NCBI RefSeq assembly: GCF_027922185.1
Contig: NZ_BSFE01000004.1
Location: 1 to 64,000 of the forward strand
Direction of reading: 5' to 3'
DNA: 64,000 nucleotides
DNA from: Maricaulis virginensis
GTDB taxonomy: Bacteria > Pseudomonadota > Alphaproteobacteria > Caulobacterales > Maricaulaceae
In this document: positions 26,253 through 33,018 of the stretch, one piece after another
How the letters are laid out: each line of letters opens with the position of its first letter
How positions within the stretch are numbered: position 1 is the first letter of the stretch
Made by a program: the position numbers and the translations under genes
The notes under the pieces: generated by a model
Told to the model about the DNA's origin: nothing
Seen by the model: only the letters and a program-made list of their open reading frames with translations
The model's database searches: none

Positions 26253-27560
26253 ATGCCGGACAATCAGGCCGAAACGGGCGCCAACACCCCGTTCTTTTCC
26301 CGCTCCATCGTCGAATCCGACCGTGAAGTGGCCCATGCGATCCACGCCGAGATTCAGCGCCAGCAACAGCAGATCGAGCTGATCGCCTCCGAGAACATCG
26401 TCTCGCGCGCTGTCCTGGAAGCACAGGGTTCGCCGCTGACAAACAAGTATGCCGAGGGCTATCCCGGCCGCCGCTATTATGGCGGTTGCGAGCATGTCGA
26501 TGTGGTCGAGACCCTGGCCATCGAGCGCGCCAAGGCGCTGTTCGGTGCGGCCTATGTCAACGTCCAGCCGAATTCCGGCAGCCAGGCGAACCAGGGTGTC
26601 TTCCTGGCGCTGCTCAAGCCGGGCGACAGGATCCTGGGCATGTCGCTGGATGCCGGTGGTCACCTGACCCATGGCGCGCGTCCCAACCTGTCGGGCAAAT
26701 GGTTCGAGGCCCACGCTTATGGCGTGCGCGAGGAGGATGCCCGGATCGATTACGACGCGCTGCGCAAGCAGGCCAACGAGGTCAAGCCGCAGCTGATCGT
26801 GGCCGGCGGCTCGGCCTATCCGCGCGAGATTGATTTCGCGGAATTCCGCAGCATTGCCGACGAGGTCGGTGCTTACCTGCTTGTCGACATGGCGCACTTT
26901 GCCGGCCTGGTGGCCGGGGGCAGCTATCCCAACCCGCTGCCGTATGCTCATGTCGTCACCACGACCACGCACAAGACGCTGCGCGGTCCGCGCGGCGGCA
27001 TGATCCTGTCGAACGACGAGGAGCTGGGCAAGAAGATCAATTCGGCGATCTTCCCGGGCCTGCAGGGCGGTCCGCTGATGCATGTCATCGCCGGCAAGGC
27101 CGTGGCCTTCGGCGAGGCGCTGCAGCCGGACTTCAAGGACTATGCGAGCCAGGTCATCGTCAATTGCCGGGCCATGGCCCAGGCGATCATCGATGGTGGC
27201 TATGCCATCGTCTCCGGCGGTACGGACAGCCATCTCGCGCTGGTCGACCTGCGTCCCAAGGGCTTGAAGGGCAATGCGGCCGAGCAGGCGCTCGAGCGGG
27301 CCTATATCACCTGCAACAAGAATGGCGTGCCCTTCGATCCGGAAAAGCCGACCGTCACATCCGGCCTGCGTGTCGGCTCGCCGGCCGGCACCACGCGCGG
27401 CTTCGGCGAGGCCGAGTTCACCCAGATCGGCCAGATGATGGTCCGGGTGCTCGACGCGCTGGTCGACAACCCGGACGGCAATGCCGAAATCGAGGCCGCT
27501 GTGCGCGACGAGGTCAAAGCACTGACCGCACGCTTCCCCATCTACCCGGAACTGGCCTAA
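26253..27560 (+). CDS. glyA: Serine hydroxymethyltransferase
   Basis: Interconverts serine and glycine with tetrahydrofolate, supplying one-carbon units and the glycine used by HemA. The 435-residue PLP enzyme has the ELIASENIVSRAVLEAQGS start region, YPGRRYYGGCEHVD near 70, and the cofactor Lys K241 in TTTTHKTLRGPRGGMIL. Good ribosome site AAGGAG. First gene of a run that continues with nrdR nine bases after its stop. Confidence 0.97.
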   Translation: MPDNQAETGANTPFFSRSIVESDREVAHAIHAEIQRQQQQIELIASENIVSRAVLEAQGSPLTNKYAEGYPGRRYYGGCEHVDVVETLAIERAKALFGAAYVNVQPNSGSQANQGVFLALLKPGDRILGMSLDAGGHLTHGARPNLSGKWFEAHAYGVREEDARIDYDALRKQANEVKPQLIVAGGSAYPREIDFAEFRSIADEVGAYLLVDMAHFAGLVAGGSYPNPLPYAHVVTTTTHKTLRGPRGGMILSNDEELGKKINSAIFPGLQGGPLMHVIAGKAVAFGEALQPDFKDYASQVIVNCRAMAQAIIDGGYAIVSGGTDSHLALVDLRPKGLKGNAAEQALERAYITCNKNGVPFDPEKPTVTSGLRVGSPAGTTRGFGEAEFTQIGQMMVRVLDALVDNPDGNAEIEAAVRDEVKALTARFPIYPELA

Positions 27561-27569
27561 ACTGACCGG

Positions 27570-28055
27570 ATGCGTTGTCCTTTTTGCGGTCATCCCGATA
27601 CCCAGGTTAAGGATTCCCGTCCTGCAGAGGACGGGAATGCCATCCGTCGCCGTCGCCAGTGTCCGTCCTGCGCGGCCCGTTTCACCACGTTCGAGCGCGT
27701 GCAGCTGCGCGAGCTGACCGTGCTCAAGAAGTCGGGCCGGCGCGTGCCGTTCGACCGCGAGAAGCTGAACCGGTCGATCCAGCTGGCGATGCAGAAGCGG
27801 AATATCGAACCGGACCGTATCGACCAGATGATCTCGGGCATTGTCCGGCGGCTGGAGTCGACCGGCGAGACCGATGTCACGTCCGACCGGGTCGGCGAGC
27901 TGGTGATGGAAGGCCTCAAAGGGCTCGATGCGGTGGCCTATGTCCGCTATGCCTCGGTCTACAAGGACTTCCACAAGGTCGAGGATTTCCGCGAATTCAT
28001 CACCGACGAGCATCTGACCGCCAGCAAGGGCGTGTCGGCTGACGACGACGAATGA
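27570..28055 (+). CDS. nrdR: Transcriptional repressor NrdR
   Basis: Represses ribonucleotide reductase genes when dATP is plentiful. The 161-residue protein begins with the zinc ribbon (MRCPFCGHPDTQVKDSR and CPSCAARFTTFERV), followed by an ATP-cone domain (VLKKSGRRVPFDREKL ... YVRYASVYKDF). Length and layout are standard. It sits between glyA and the rib genes, a common alphaproteobacterial order. Its end overlaps the next gene by four bases. Confidence 0.96.
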   Translation: MRCPFCGHPDTQVKDSRPAEDGNAIRRRRQCPSCAARFTTFERVQLRELTVLKKSGRRVPFDREKLNRSIQLAMQKRNIEPDRIDQMISGIVRRLESTGETDVTSDRVGELVMEGLKGLDAVAYVRYASVYKDFHKVEDFREFITDEHLTASKGVSADDDE

Positions 28056-28627
28056 CCGGCGCGGCGCGTCCGCGTGTCACCCTGAAACTGGCAACCTCGC
28101 TGGACGGGCGGATTGCCCTGGCCAATGGCGCGTCGCAATGGATCACGGGCCCCGAGAGCCGGGCCGAGGTGCATCGCATGCGCGCGGCGCACGAGGCGAT
28201 CCTGACCGGTATCGGCACCGTTCTCGCCGACAATCCGCGTCTCACGGCGCGGCCGGAAGGCGGCTGCGACCGCCAGCCCGATGTCGTGATCATGGACAGC
28301 CGGGACCGCACCCCCAGCGATGCGGCCGTGTTCGCGGAGGCGGGCCGTTCGGTGACGCTGGTCCCGCATCGCGACCTGGCGCGGGCGGTTGCCCGGTACA
28401 ATACGGTGATGATCGAGGCTGGCGCACAGATCGCCGCCGCGGCCATCGCGGCCGATCTGGTCGACCGGATCGAATGGTTTCGCGCGCCCGTGATGCTGGG
28501 CGGTGACGGCCTGCCGGTCGTCGCAGCCCTCGGCCTTGAGACGCTGGAGGCGGCCCCCATCTTCAAGCGCACCGGTATCCGCGAACGCGGTGCCGACCTG
28601 CAGGAAAGCTACGAACGGATCCGCTGA
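28052..28627 (+). CDS. RibD reductase domain only (5-amino-6-ribosylaminouracil reductase)
   Basis: A 191-residue protein equivalent to the C-terminal half of bifunctional RibD: RPRVTLKLATSLDGRIAL, SQWITGPESRAEVHRMRAAH, AILTGIGTVLADNPRLTAR, then PVMLGGDGLP. The N-terminal deaminase domain with its zinc HAE/PCxxC motifs is missing, and the gene starts in the stop of nrdR, so there is no room for it here. It should carry out the NADPH reduction step of riboflavin synthesis; the deamination must come from a protein encoded elsewhere. The reductase half is also somewhat shorter than usual (about 190 against about 220). Confidence 0.85.
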   Translation: MTGAARPRVTLKLATSLDGRIALANGASQWITGPESRAEVHRMRAAHEAILTGIGTVLADNPRLTARPEGGCDRQPDVVIMDSRDRTPSDAAVFAEAGRSVTLVPHRDLARAVARYNTVMIEAGAQIAAAAIAADLVDRIEWFRAPVMLGGDGLPVVAALGLETLEAAPIFKRTGIRERGADLQESYERIR

Positions 28628-29238
28628 TGTTCACCGGTATCGTCACGGCCAGGGGCCGTATCCGAAACATAACCGGCAATGAGGTGCGCCGCTTCGATAT
28701 CGAGGCGCCCTGGAAGCCGGACACGATCGATATGGGGGCCTCCATCGCCCATGCCGGCGTATGTCTGACCGTGGTCGACAAGGGCGAATGGGGCGAGGGC
28801 GGCTGGTATACGGTCGAGGTCTCGCCGGAGACCCTGCGTCTGACGACGTTGAGCGCCTGGAGTGAGGGCGGAACGGTCAATCTCGAGCGCGCACTGAAAA
28901 TGGGTGACGAGCTGGGCGGACATCTCGTGACGGGGCATGTGGACGGTGTCGGCAGGATCGTCGAGCGGCGCGAGGAGGGCGAGTGGCTGGTCTTCACCGT
29001 CGAGCCGCCGGAAAACCTCAACAAATTCATTGCGAAAAAGGGATCGATCACGGTCGACGGCGTGTCCCTGACGGTGAATGAAGTCACCCGCACCACCTTC
29101 GATCTGATGATTATTCCGCACACCGCCGAGGTCACGACGCTGGGCGGGCTGCAAAAAGACGCGCGCGTCAATCTTGAGGTCGACACGATGGCGCGCTACG
29201 CCGCGCGCCTGAACGAGTTTTCGGAGACCCCCGCGTGA
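28627..29238 (+). CDS. ribE: Riboflavin synthase alpha chain
   Basis: Final step of riboflavin synthesis, a dismutation of two lumazines. The 203-residue protein shows two lumazine-binding repeats: MFTGIVTARGRIRN at the start with GASIAHAGVCLTVVD, and GHLVTGHVDGVGRI near residue 97 with KKGSITVDGVSLTVNEV. Its start overlaps the stop of the RibD-like gene by one base, and its end overlaps ribB by four. Called ribC in some species. Confidence 0.95.
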   Translation: MFTGIVTARGRIRNITGNEVRRFDIEAPWKPDTIDMGASIAHAGVCLTVVDKGEWGEGGWYTVEVSPETLRLTTLSAWSEGGTVNLERALKMGDELGGHLVTGHVDGVGRIVERREEGEWLVFTVEPPENLNKFIAKKGSITVDGVSLTVNEVTRTTFDLMIIPHTAEVTTLGGLQKDARVNLEVDTMARYAARLNEFSETPA

Positions 29239-30356
29239 GCGAGAGCGATATTCCCCTGTCCCCGATCGAGGACATCATCGAGGACGCCCGCAATGGCCGG
29301 ATGTTCATCCTGGTCGATGCGGAGGACCGCGAGAACGAGGGCGACCTCGTCATCCCCGCCAAGTTCGCGACGCCGGACGCGATCAACTTCATGGCCAAGC
29401 ATGGCCGTGGCCTGATCTGCCTGGCAATGGATCAGGAGCGGATCGCGCATCTCGGGCTCAAGCTGATGGCGTCGGACAATCGCTCGCGCCACCAGACGGC
29501 CTTCACGACCTCCATCGAGGCGCGCGAGGGTGTCACCACCGGCATTTCCGCCCATGACCGTGCCCGCACCATCGAGGTCGCGACCGACCCGTCCAAGGGC
29601 GCGGACGATATCGCGACACCGGGACATGTCTTCCCGCTGGTGGCGCGCGATGGCGGGGTTCTGGTCCGCGCCGGCCACACCGAAGCCTCCGTCGATGTTG
29701 CCCGGCTGGCGGGCGCCGGTTCGGCCGGCGTGATCTGCGAGATCATGAATGAAGACGGCACGATGGCGCGGCTGTCCGACCTCGTCGCCTTTGCCCAGCT
29801 GCACGGGCTGAAGATCGGCACGATTGCCGACCTGATCGCCTATCGCCGCCGCAATGACCGCTTCATCGAGCGGCGTCTGGAGACCGGTTTCACCAGCCGG
29901 CATGGCGGTCCGCTGAAACTGATCGTCTTCCGCAACACGATCGATGGCGCCGAGCATGTCGCGCTGGTCAAGGGCGAGCCGTCGCACGCCCAGCCGACCA
30001 CGGTGCGCATGCACAAGGTGTCCTTCGTGGATGACGTGCTGCACGAGGAAGGTCCGCGCGGCGAACTGGTCGAGGCCGGTATCCGTGCGATCGCGACTGC
30101 CGAGGGCCCGTCGGTGATGGTCTTTATCCGCGAGACTTCCCACACCGCGATCATGGAGCGCCTGGGCGCCAAGCCCGTGAAGGCGGACGATGAGCGCGAG
30201 GCCCAGCGCCTGCGCGAGTATGGTGTCGGTGCCCAGATCCTGCTGGACCTGGGCGTGAAAGAAATGATCCTGCTCTCCACCAAGCCGCACACGATTGTCG
30301 GCCTGGAGGGTTACGGGCTGAGCGTGCGCGAAGAGCGCCATTTTCCGGAGGACTAG
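29235..30356 (+). CDS. ribB: 3,4-dihydroxy-2-butanone 4-phosphate synthase with degenerate GTP cyclohydrolase II domain
   Basis: The first about 205 residues are a complete RibB domain, making the four-carbon precursor from ribulose 5-phosphate: LVDAEDRENEGDLVIPA, SRHQTAFTTSIEAREGVTTG, GHVFPLVARDGGVLVRAGHTEAS. The second part (about 210-373) has the RibA fold but lacks the zinc-binding Cys cluster; where GTP cyclohydrolase II has a CxxC...CxC pattern, this protein has MHKVSFVDDVLHEEG. It should therefore not make the pyrimidine precursor. Such RibBA-like fusions with a dead second half are known in alphaproteobacteria. An active RibA is needed elsewhere. Confidence 0.9.
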   Translation: MSESDIPLSPIEDIIEDARNGRMFILVDAEDRENEGDLVIPAKFATPDAINFMAKHGRGLICLAMDQERIAHLGLKLMASDNRSRHQTAFTTSIEAREGVTTGISAHDRARTIEVATDPSKGADDIATPGHVFPLVARDGGVLVRAGHTEASVDVARLAGAGSAGVICEIMNEDGTMARLSDLVAFAQLHGLKIGTIADLIAYRRRNDRFIERRLETGFTSRHGGPLKLIVFRNTIDGAEHVALVKGEPSHAQPTTVRMHKVSFVDDVLHEEGPRGELVEAGIRAIATAEGPSVMVFIRETSHTAIMERLGAKPVKADDEREAQRLREYGVGAQILLDLGVKEMILLSTKPHTIVGLEGYGLSVREERHFPED

Positions 30357-30359
30357 CGC

Positions 30360-30791
30360 ATGAGCGCCCCCAAACTCCTGATTGTCGCGGGGACCTTCTA
30401 CCGCGATATTGCCGATGCGCTGATCAAGGGCGCAAAAGGGGCCGCCGAGGTGGCCGGCGCCACGGCCGAACTGGTCGAGGTTCCCGGTGCGCTGGAAATC
30501 CCGGGCGCTATCGTCCAGGCCGAGATCGCCGAGGCGGATTTTGACGGCTATGTCGCCCTGGGCTGTGTCATTCGCGGTGAGACGACGCACTATGATTATG
30601 TCTGCACCGAAAGCGCGCGCGGCCTGATGGAGCTGAATCTCAACGGTGTGATCGCCGGAAATGGTATCCTGACCGTCGAGAACCGTGCCCAGGCCCTCAA
30701 GCGGGCCGTCGACAAGAACAAGGGTGCGGATGCAGCGAATGCAGCCCTGGCGCTGATTGCGCTGCGCGACCGCTTCGGGAGTGCGAAATGA
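30360..30791 (+). CDS. ribH: 6,7-dimethyl-8-ribityllumazine synthase
   Basis: Joins the pyrimidine and the four-carbon unit to give the substrate of RibE. The 143-residue protein has the family marks VEVPGALEIPGAI near residue 40, ALGCVIRGETTHYDYVC near 69 with the catalytic His, and GNGILTVENRAQAL near 105. Length fits icosahedral or pentameric types. It starts three bases after ribB and overlaps nusB by four. Confidence 0.96.
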   Translation: MSAPKLLIVAGTFYRDIADALIKGAKGAAEVAGATAELVEVPGALEIPGAIVQAEIAEADFDGYVALGCVIRGETTHYDYVCTESARGLMELNLNGVIAGNGILTVENRAQALKRAVDKNKGADAANAALALIALRDRFGSAK

Positions 30792-31276
30792 GCGCACCGC
30801 AAAAATCCAGGGAAACGCCGTCCGAGGCCCGTGCGCGTCTGCGCCGTGCGGCCCGTCTGGCCGCCGTTCAGGCGCTGTACCAGATGGAAATCGGCGGACG
30901 GGGTGCCAGCACGGTCATCCGCGAGTTCCGCGACCACCGTTTCGGTGCAGCCGGCGAGGGCGAGGAATTCGTCGAGGCCGATGAGGACTTCTTCGACTCG
31001 CTCGTATCCGGCGTCGTGGAGCGCCAGGCCGTGGTCGATCCGGCGATCGACGGCCTGCTCGCTGATGGCTGGCGCATGGAACGGCTGGACGCCACGGTGC
31101 GCGCCATCCTGCGCGTCGCCGGCTATGAGCTCTTCCAGCGCAAGGATGTCCCGGCGCGTGTGGTGATCGACGAGTATGTCGATGTCGCCAATGCCTTTTT
31201 CGAGGGTTCCGAACCGAAATTCGTCAATGCAGCGCTCGACCGCTGTGCCCGCCAGGCGCGTCCGGACGAATTCTGA
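30788..31276 (+). CDS. nusB: Transcription antitermination factor NusB
   Basis: Binds boxA RNA with NusE for rRNA antitermination. The 162-residue helical protein has LRRAARLAAVQALYQMEIGG near the start, then ILRVAGYELFQRKDVPARVVIDEYVDVANAFFEGSEPKFVNAALD split over the second half. Its place after ribH is widely conserved. It overlaps ribH by four bases. Confidence 0.95.
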   Translation: MSAPQKSRETPSEARARLRRAARLAAVQALYQMEIGGRGASTVIREFRDHRFGAAGEGEEFVEADEDFFDSLVSGVVERQAVVDPAIDGLLADGWRMERLDATVRAILRVAGYELFQRKDVPARVVIDEYVDVANAFFEGSEPKFVNAALDRCARQARPDEF

Positions 31277-31278
31277 TC

Positions 31279-32241
31279 ATGGTGTCCGGCGGCGAGTTCG
31301 ATTTCATCCGGACACGCTTGGGACCGCTGACCCGGAACCATGCGGCCGCTCTCGGCCTGCGCGACGACGCGGCCGTGCTTGATGTGCCTGCGGGGCAGCA
31401 GCTGGTGCTGGCCTGCGACACGCTGGTCGCGGGCGTACATTTCAGGGTGGATGACGGCGCCGCAGTCGCGGCGGCACGCGCCATGCGCTCCAACGTGTCG
31501 GATCTTGCTGCGATGGGCGCTCAGCCGTTGGGTTATCTCAGTGCGCTGAGCTGGCCGCGCGGGATCGATCCGCGCTGGCGGGATGAATTCGTGGCGGCGC
31601 TGGCGGACGAGCAGGACCGGTTCGGCCTGGTGCTTCTGGGCGGTGACACAACGTCCACACCCGGCCCCATGACAGTGACATTGACGCTCCTTGGATGCGT
31701 CACAGATGGGACATCGCTGCTACGTTCCGGTGCCATTGCGGGCGATGATGTCTGGGTGACGGGCACGATCGGCGATGCCGTGCTGGGACTGGCGTCGCTC
31801 GAGGGGGAAACCGGCGCTCCGGCGGAGCTGGTGTCGCGCTATACCCACCCGACGCCGCGCCTGGCGGCCGGTCTGGCCCTCAGGGGAATCGCGACCTCCG
31901 CGATCGATATTTCCGACGGTCTCCTGGCCGATGCGGCCCATATCGCAGAAACGAGCGGGCTGGCGCTCGAGATATCCGCAGATCGGGTGCCGCTGTCGGT
32001 GCCGGCGCGGGCCTGGCTCGATGCGGGCGAAGAGGGCGGTCTGGGCCGCTTGCTGAGCGGCGGCGACGATTACGAACTCCTCTTCACCGCACCGGCCTCG
32101 CGGCGGGCAGAGATAGAGTCCCTGTCGCTCGATGCACCGGTGACGCGGATCGGCCGCGCGGTGGCAGGCGAGGGCGTGACCTGTCTGGGACCGGACGGAC
32201 AACCCGTGAAGATTGACCGGGCCGGATTTACGCATTTTTGA
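31279..32241 (+). CDS. thiL: Thiamine-monophosphate kinase
   Basis: Phosphorylates thiamine monophosphate to the diphosphate cofactor. The 320-residue protein of the PurM/ThiL fold starts GEFDFIRTRLGPLT, has LRDDAAVLDVP (metal-binding Asp pair), a DLAAMGAQPLGYLSALSWPR segment, GLVLLGGDTTSTPGPM near 115, and SAIDISDGLLADAAHIAE near 210. It follows nusB by two bases; nusB-thiL is a common order. Probably the last gene of the glyA-thiL run or followed by the small exported protein. Confidence 0.93.
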   Translation: MVSGGEFDFIRTRLGPLTRNHAAALGLRDDAAVLDVPAGQQLVLACDTLVAGVHFRVDDGAAVAAARAMRSNVSDLAAMGAQPLGYLSALSWPRGIDPRWRDEFVAALADEQDRFGLVLLGGDTTSTPGPMTVTLTLLGCVTDGTSLLRSGAIAGDDVWVTGTIGDAVLGLASLEGETGAPAELVSRYTHPTPRLAAGLALRGIATSAIDISDGLLADAAHIAETSGLALEISADRVPLSVPARAWLDAGEEGGLGRLLSGGDDYELLFTAPASRRAEIESLSLDAPVTRIGRAVAGEGVTCLGPDGQPVKIDRAGFTHF

Positions 32242-32280
32242 GGCGTCTCTGGCAGGGTGACGGCGACTGGAGCTGATCCC

Positions 32281-32817
32281 ATGCGTCTTCTGCTTGCCGC
32301 GATCCTGACCCTTGCCCTGCAATCCGGGGCCTTCGCCCTCGGGGGCGGAGGCGGCGGTGGTGGTGGCGGCAATGGCGGTCACGGATCGTCCGGCGGCGGT
32401 AATGGCAATCGCTTTCTCCTGGTCTTCAACCGCACGGTCGAGGACGAGGAAGATCATGGCGACAGCTATGCCGGCGAGGAAGACGAGGTGGACGACGATC
32501 CGCGCGCCTTCAACCTGCCGGCCCTCGTGGCACCCCTGTCGCGCGACGGACGCCTGACGGGCTTTGCCTATGTCCATGTGCGGGTGCGTGCGGCGGACGG
32601 CCAGAATGTCTGGTCGATGCAGGAGAATGCGCACTACGCGCTGGATGCGCTCGTGCGGGCCGCCTACCGCATCCCGGTCAGCCGGGCGGACGGCCAGCAA
32701 CTCGATATTGCCCGGGCCGAAGAGGTCTGGTCCGAGGTGCTGCGCGAACAGTATGGCGCCAATGCGATCGACCACATCGAGATTCGCAGCTCCGACACGC
32801 GCCTGCTGATGCGCTAG
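32281..32817 (+). CDS. Exported Gly-rich protein, unknown
   Basis: A 178-residue secreted protein. I start it at 32281 (MRLLLAAILTLALQ), after TGGAG; eight codons further upstream are open. A signal peptide ends near AFA, followed at once by a run of ten or eleven Gly and a Gly/Ser/Asn-rich stretch (to about residue 40), then an acidic segment, then a folded part (LPALVAPLSRDGRLTGFAYV; QNVWSMQENAHYALDALVRA). I do not recognise the family. It lies 39 bases after thiL and upstream of hppA. Confidence 0.7.
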   Translation: MRLLLAAILTLALQSGAFALGGGGGGGGGGNGGHGSSGGGNGNRFLLVFNRTVEDEEDHGDSYAGEEDEVDDDPRAFNLPALVAPLSRDGRLTGFAYVHVRVRAADGQNVWSMQENAHYALDALVRAAYRIPVSRADGQQLDIARAEEVWSEVLREQYGANAIDHIEIRSSDTRLLMR

Positions 32818-32842
32818 AACTTCTTCGCAACTGCGGTAAGTA

Positions 32843-32860
32843 TTGGATTTCGAAATCCAA
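32843..32860. promoter_or_regulatory. Perfect 18-base palindrome upstream of hppA
   Basis: TTGGATTTCGAAATCCAA is its own reverse complement. It lies 26 bases past the previous stop and about 160 before hppA. There is no loop and no T-run, so it looks more like a protein-binding operator than a terminator. No family could be assigned. Confidence 0.5.
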
Positions 32861-32931
32861 AGTTCGCATGTTGCGCCGCCCTCATGACTTGGGCATAGTC
32901 CCCTTAACAATAACAAGAAGAAGCGGGGGAC

Positions 32932-32985
32932 ATGCAGGCGGATCGCGTGGTTCTCACGCGTATGCTTCCCCCTATCCTTTCGTGA
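32932..32985 (+). CDS. Possible 17-residue leader peptide before hppA
   Basis: ATG at 32932 is preceded by GCGGGGGAC, a good ribosome site, and the frame runs MQADRVVLTRMLPPILS to TGA at 32983-32985. The RNA for codons 5-10 can form a hairpin (CGCGTG-GTTCT-CACGCG, 32945-32961). hppA begins 34 bases after the stop. A short translated leader that adjusts hppA expression is possible; it could also be chance. Confidence 0.35.
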   Translation: MQADRVVLTRMLPPILS

Positions 32986-33018
32986 CCAGAGAGAAGTCAT
33001 AAAACGGGGCTGGAAGCC

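Noticed and set aside
28000..28660. FMN riboswitch before the riboflavin genes
   Set aside because: The genes overlap end to end with no leader and no RFN-like conserved boxes were seen there or ahead of glyA.
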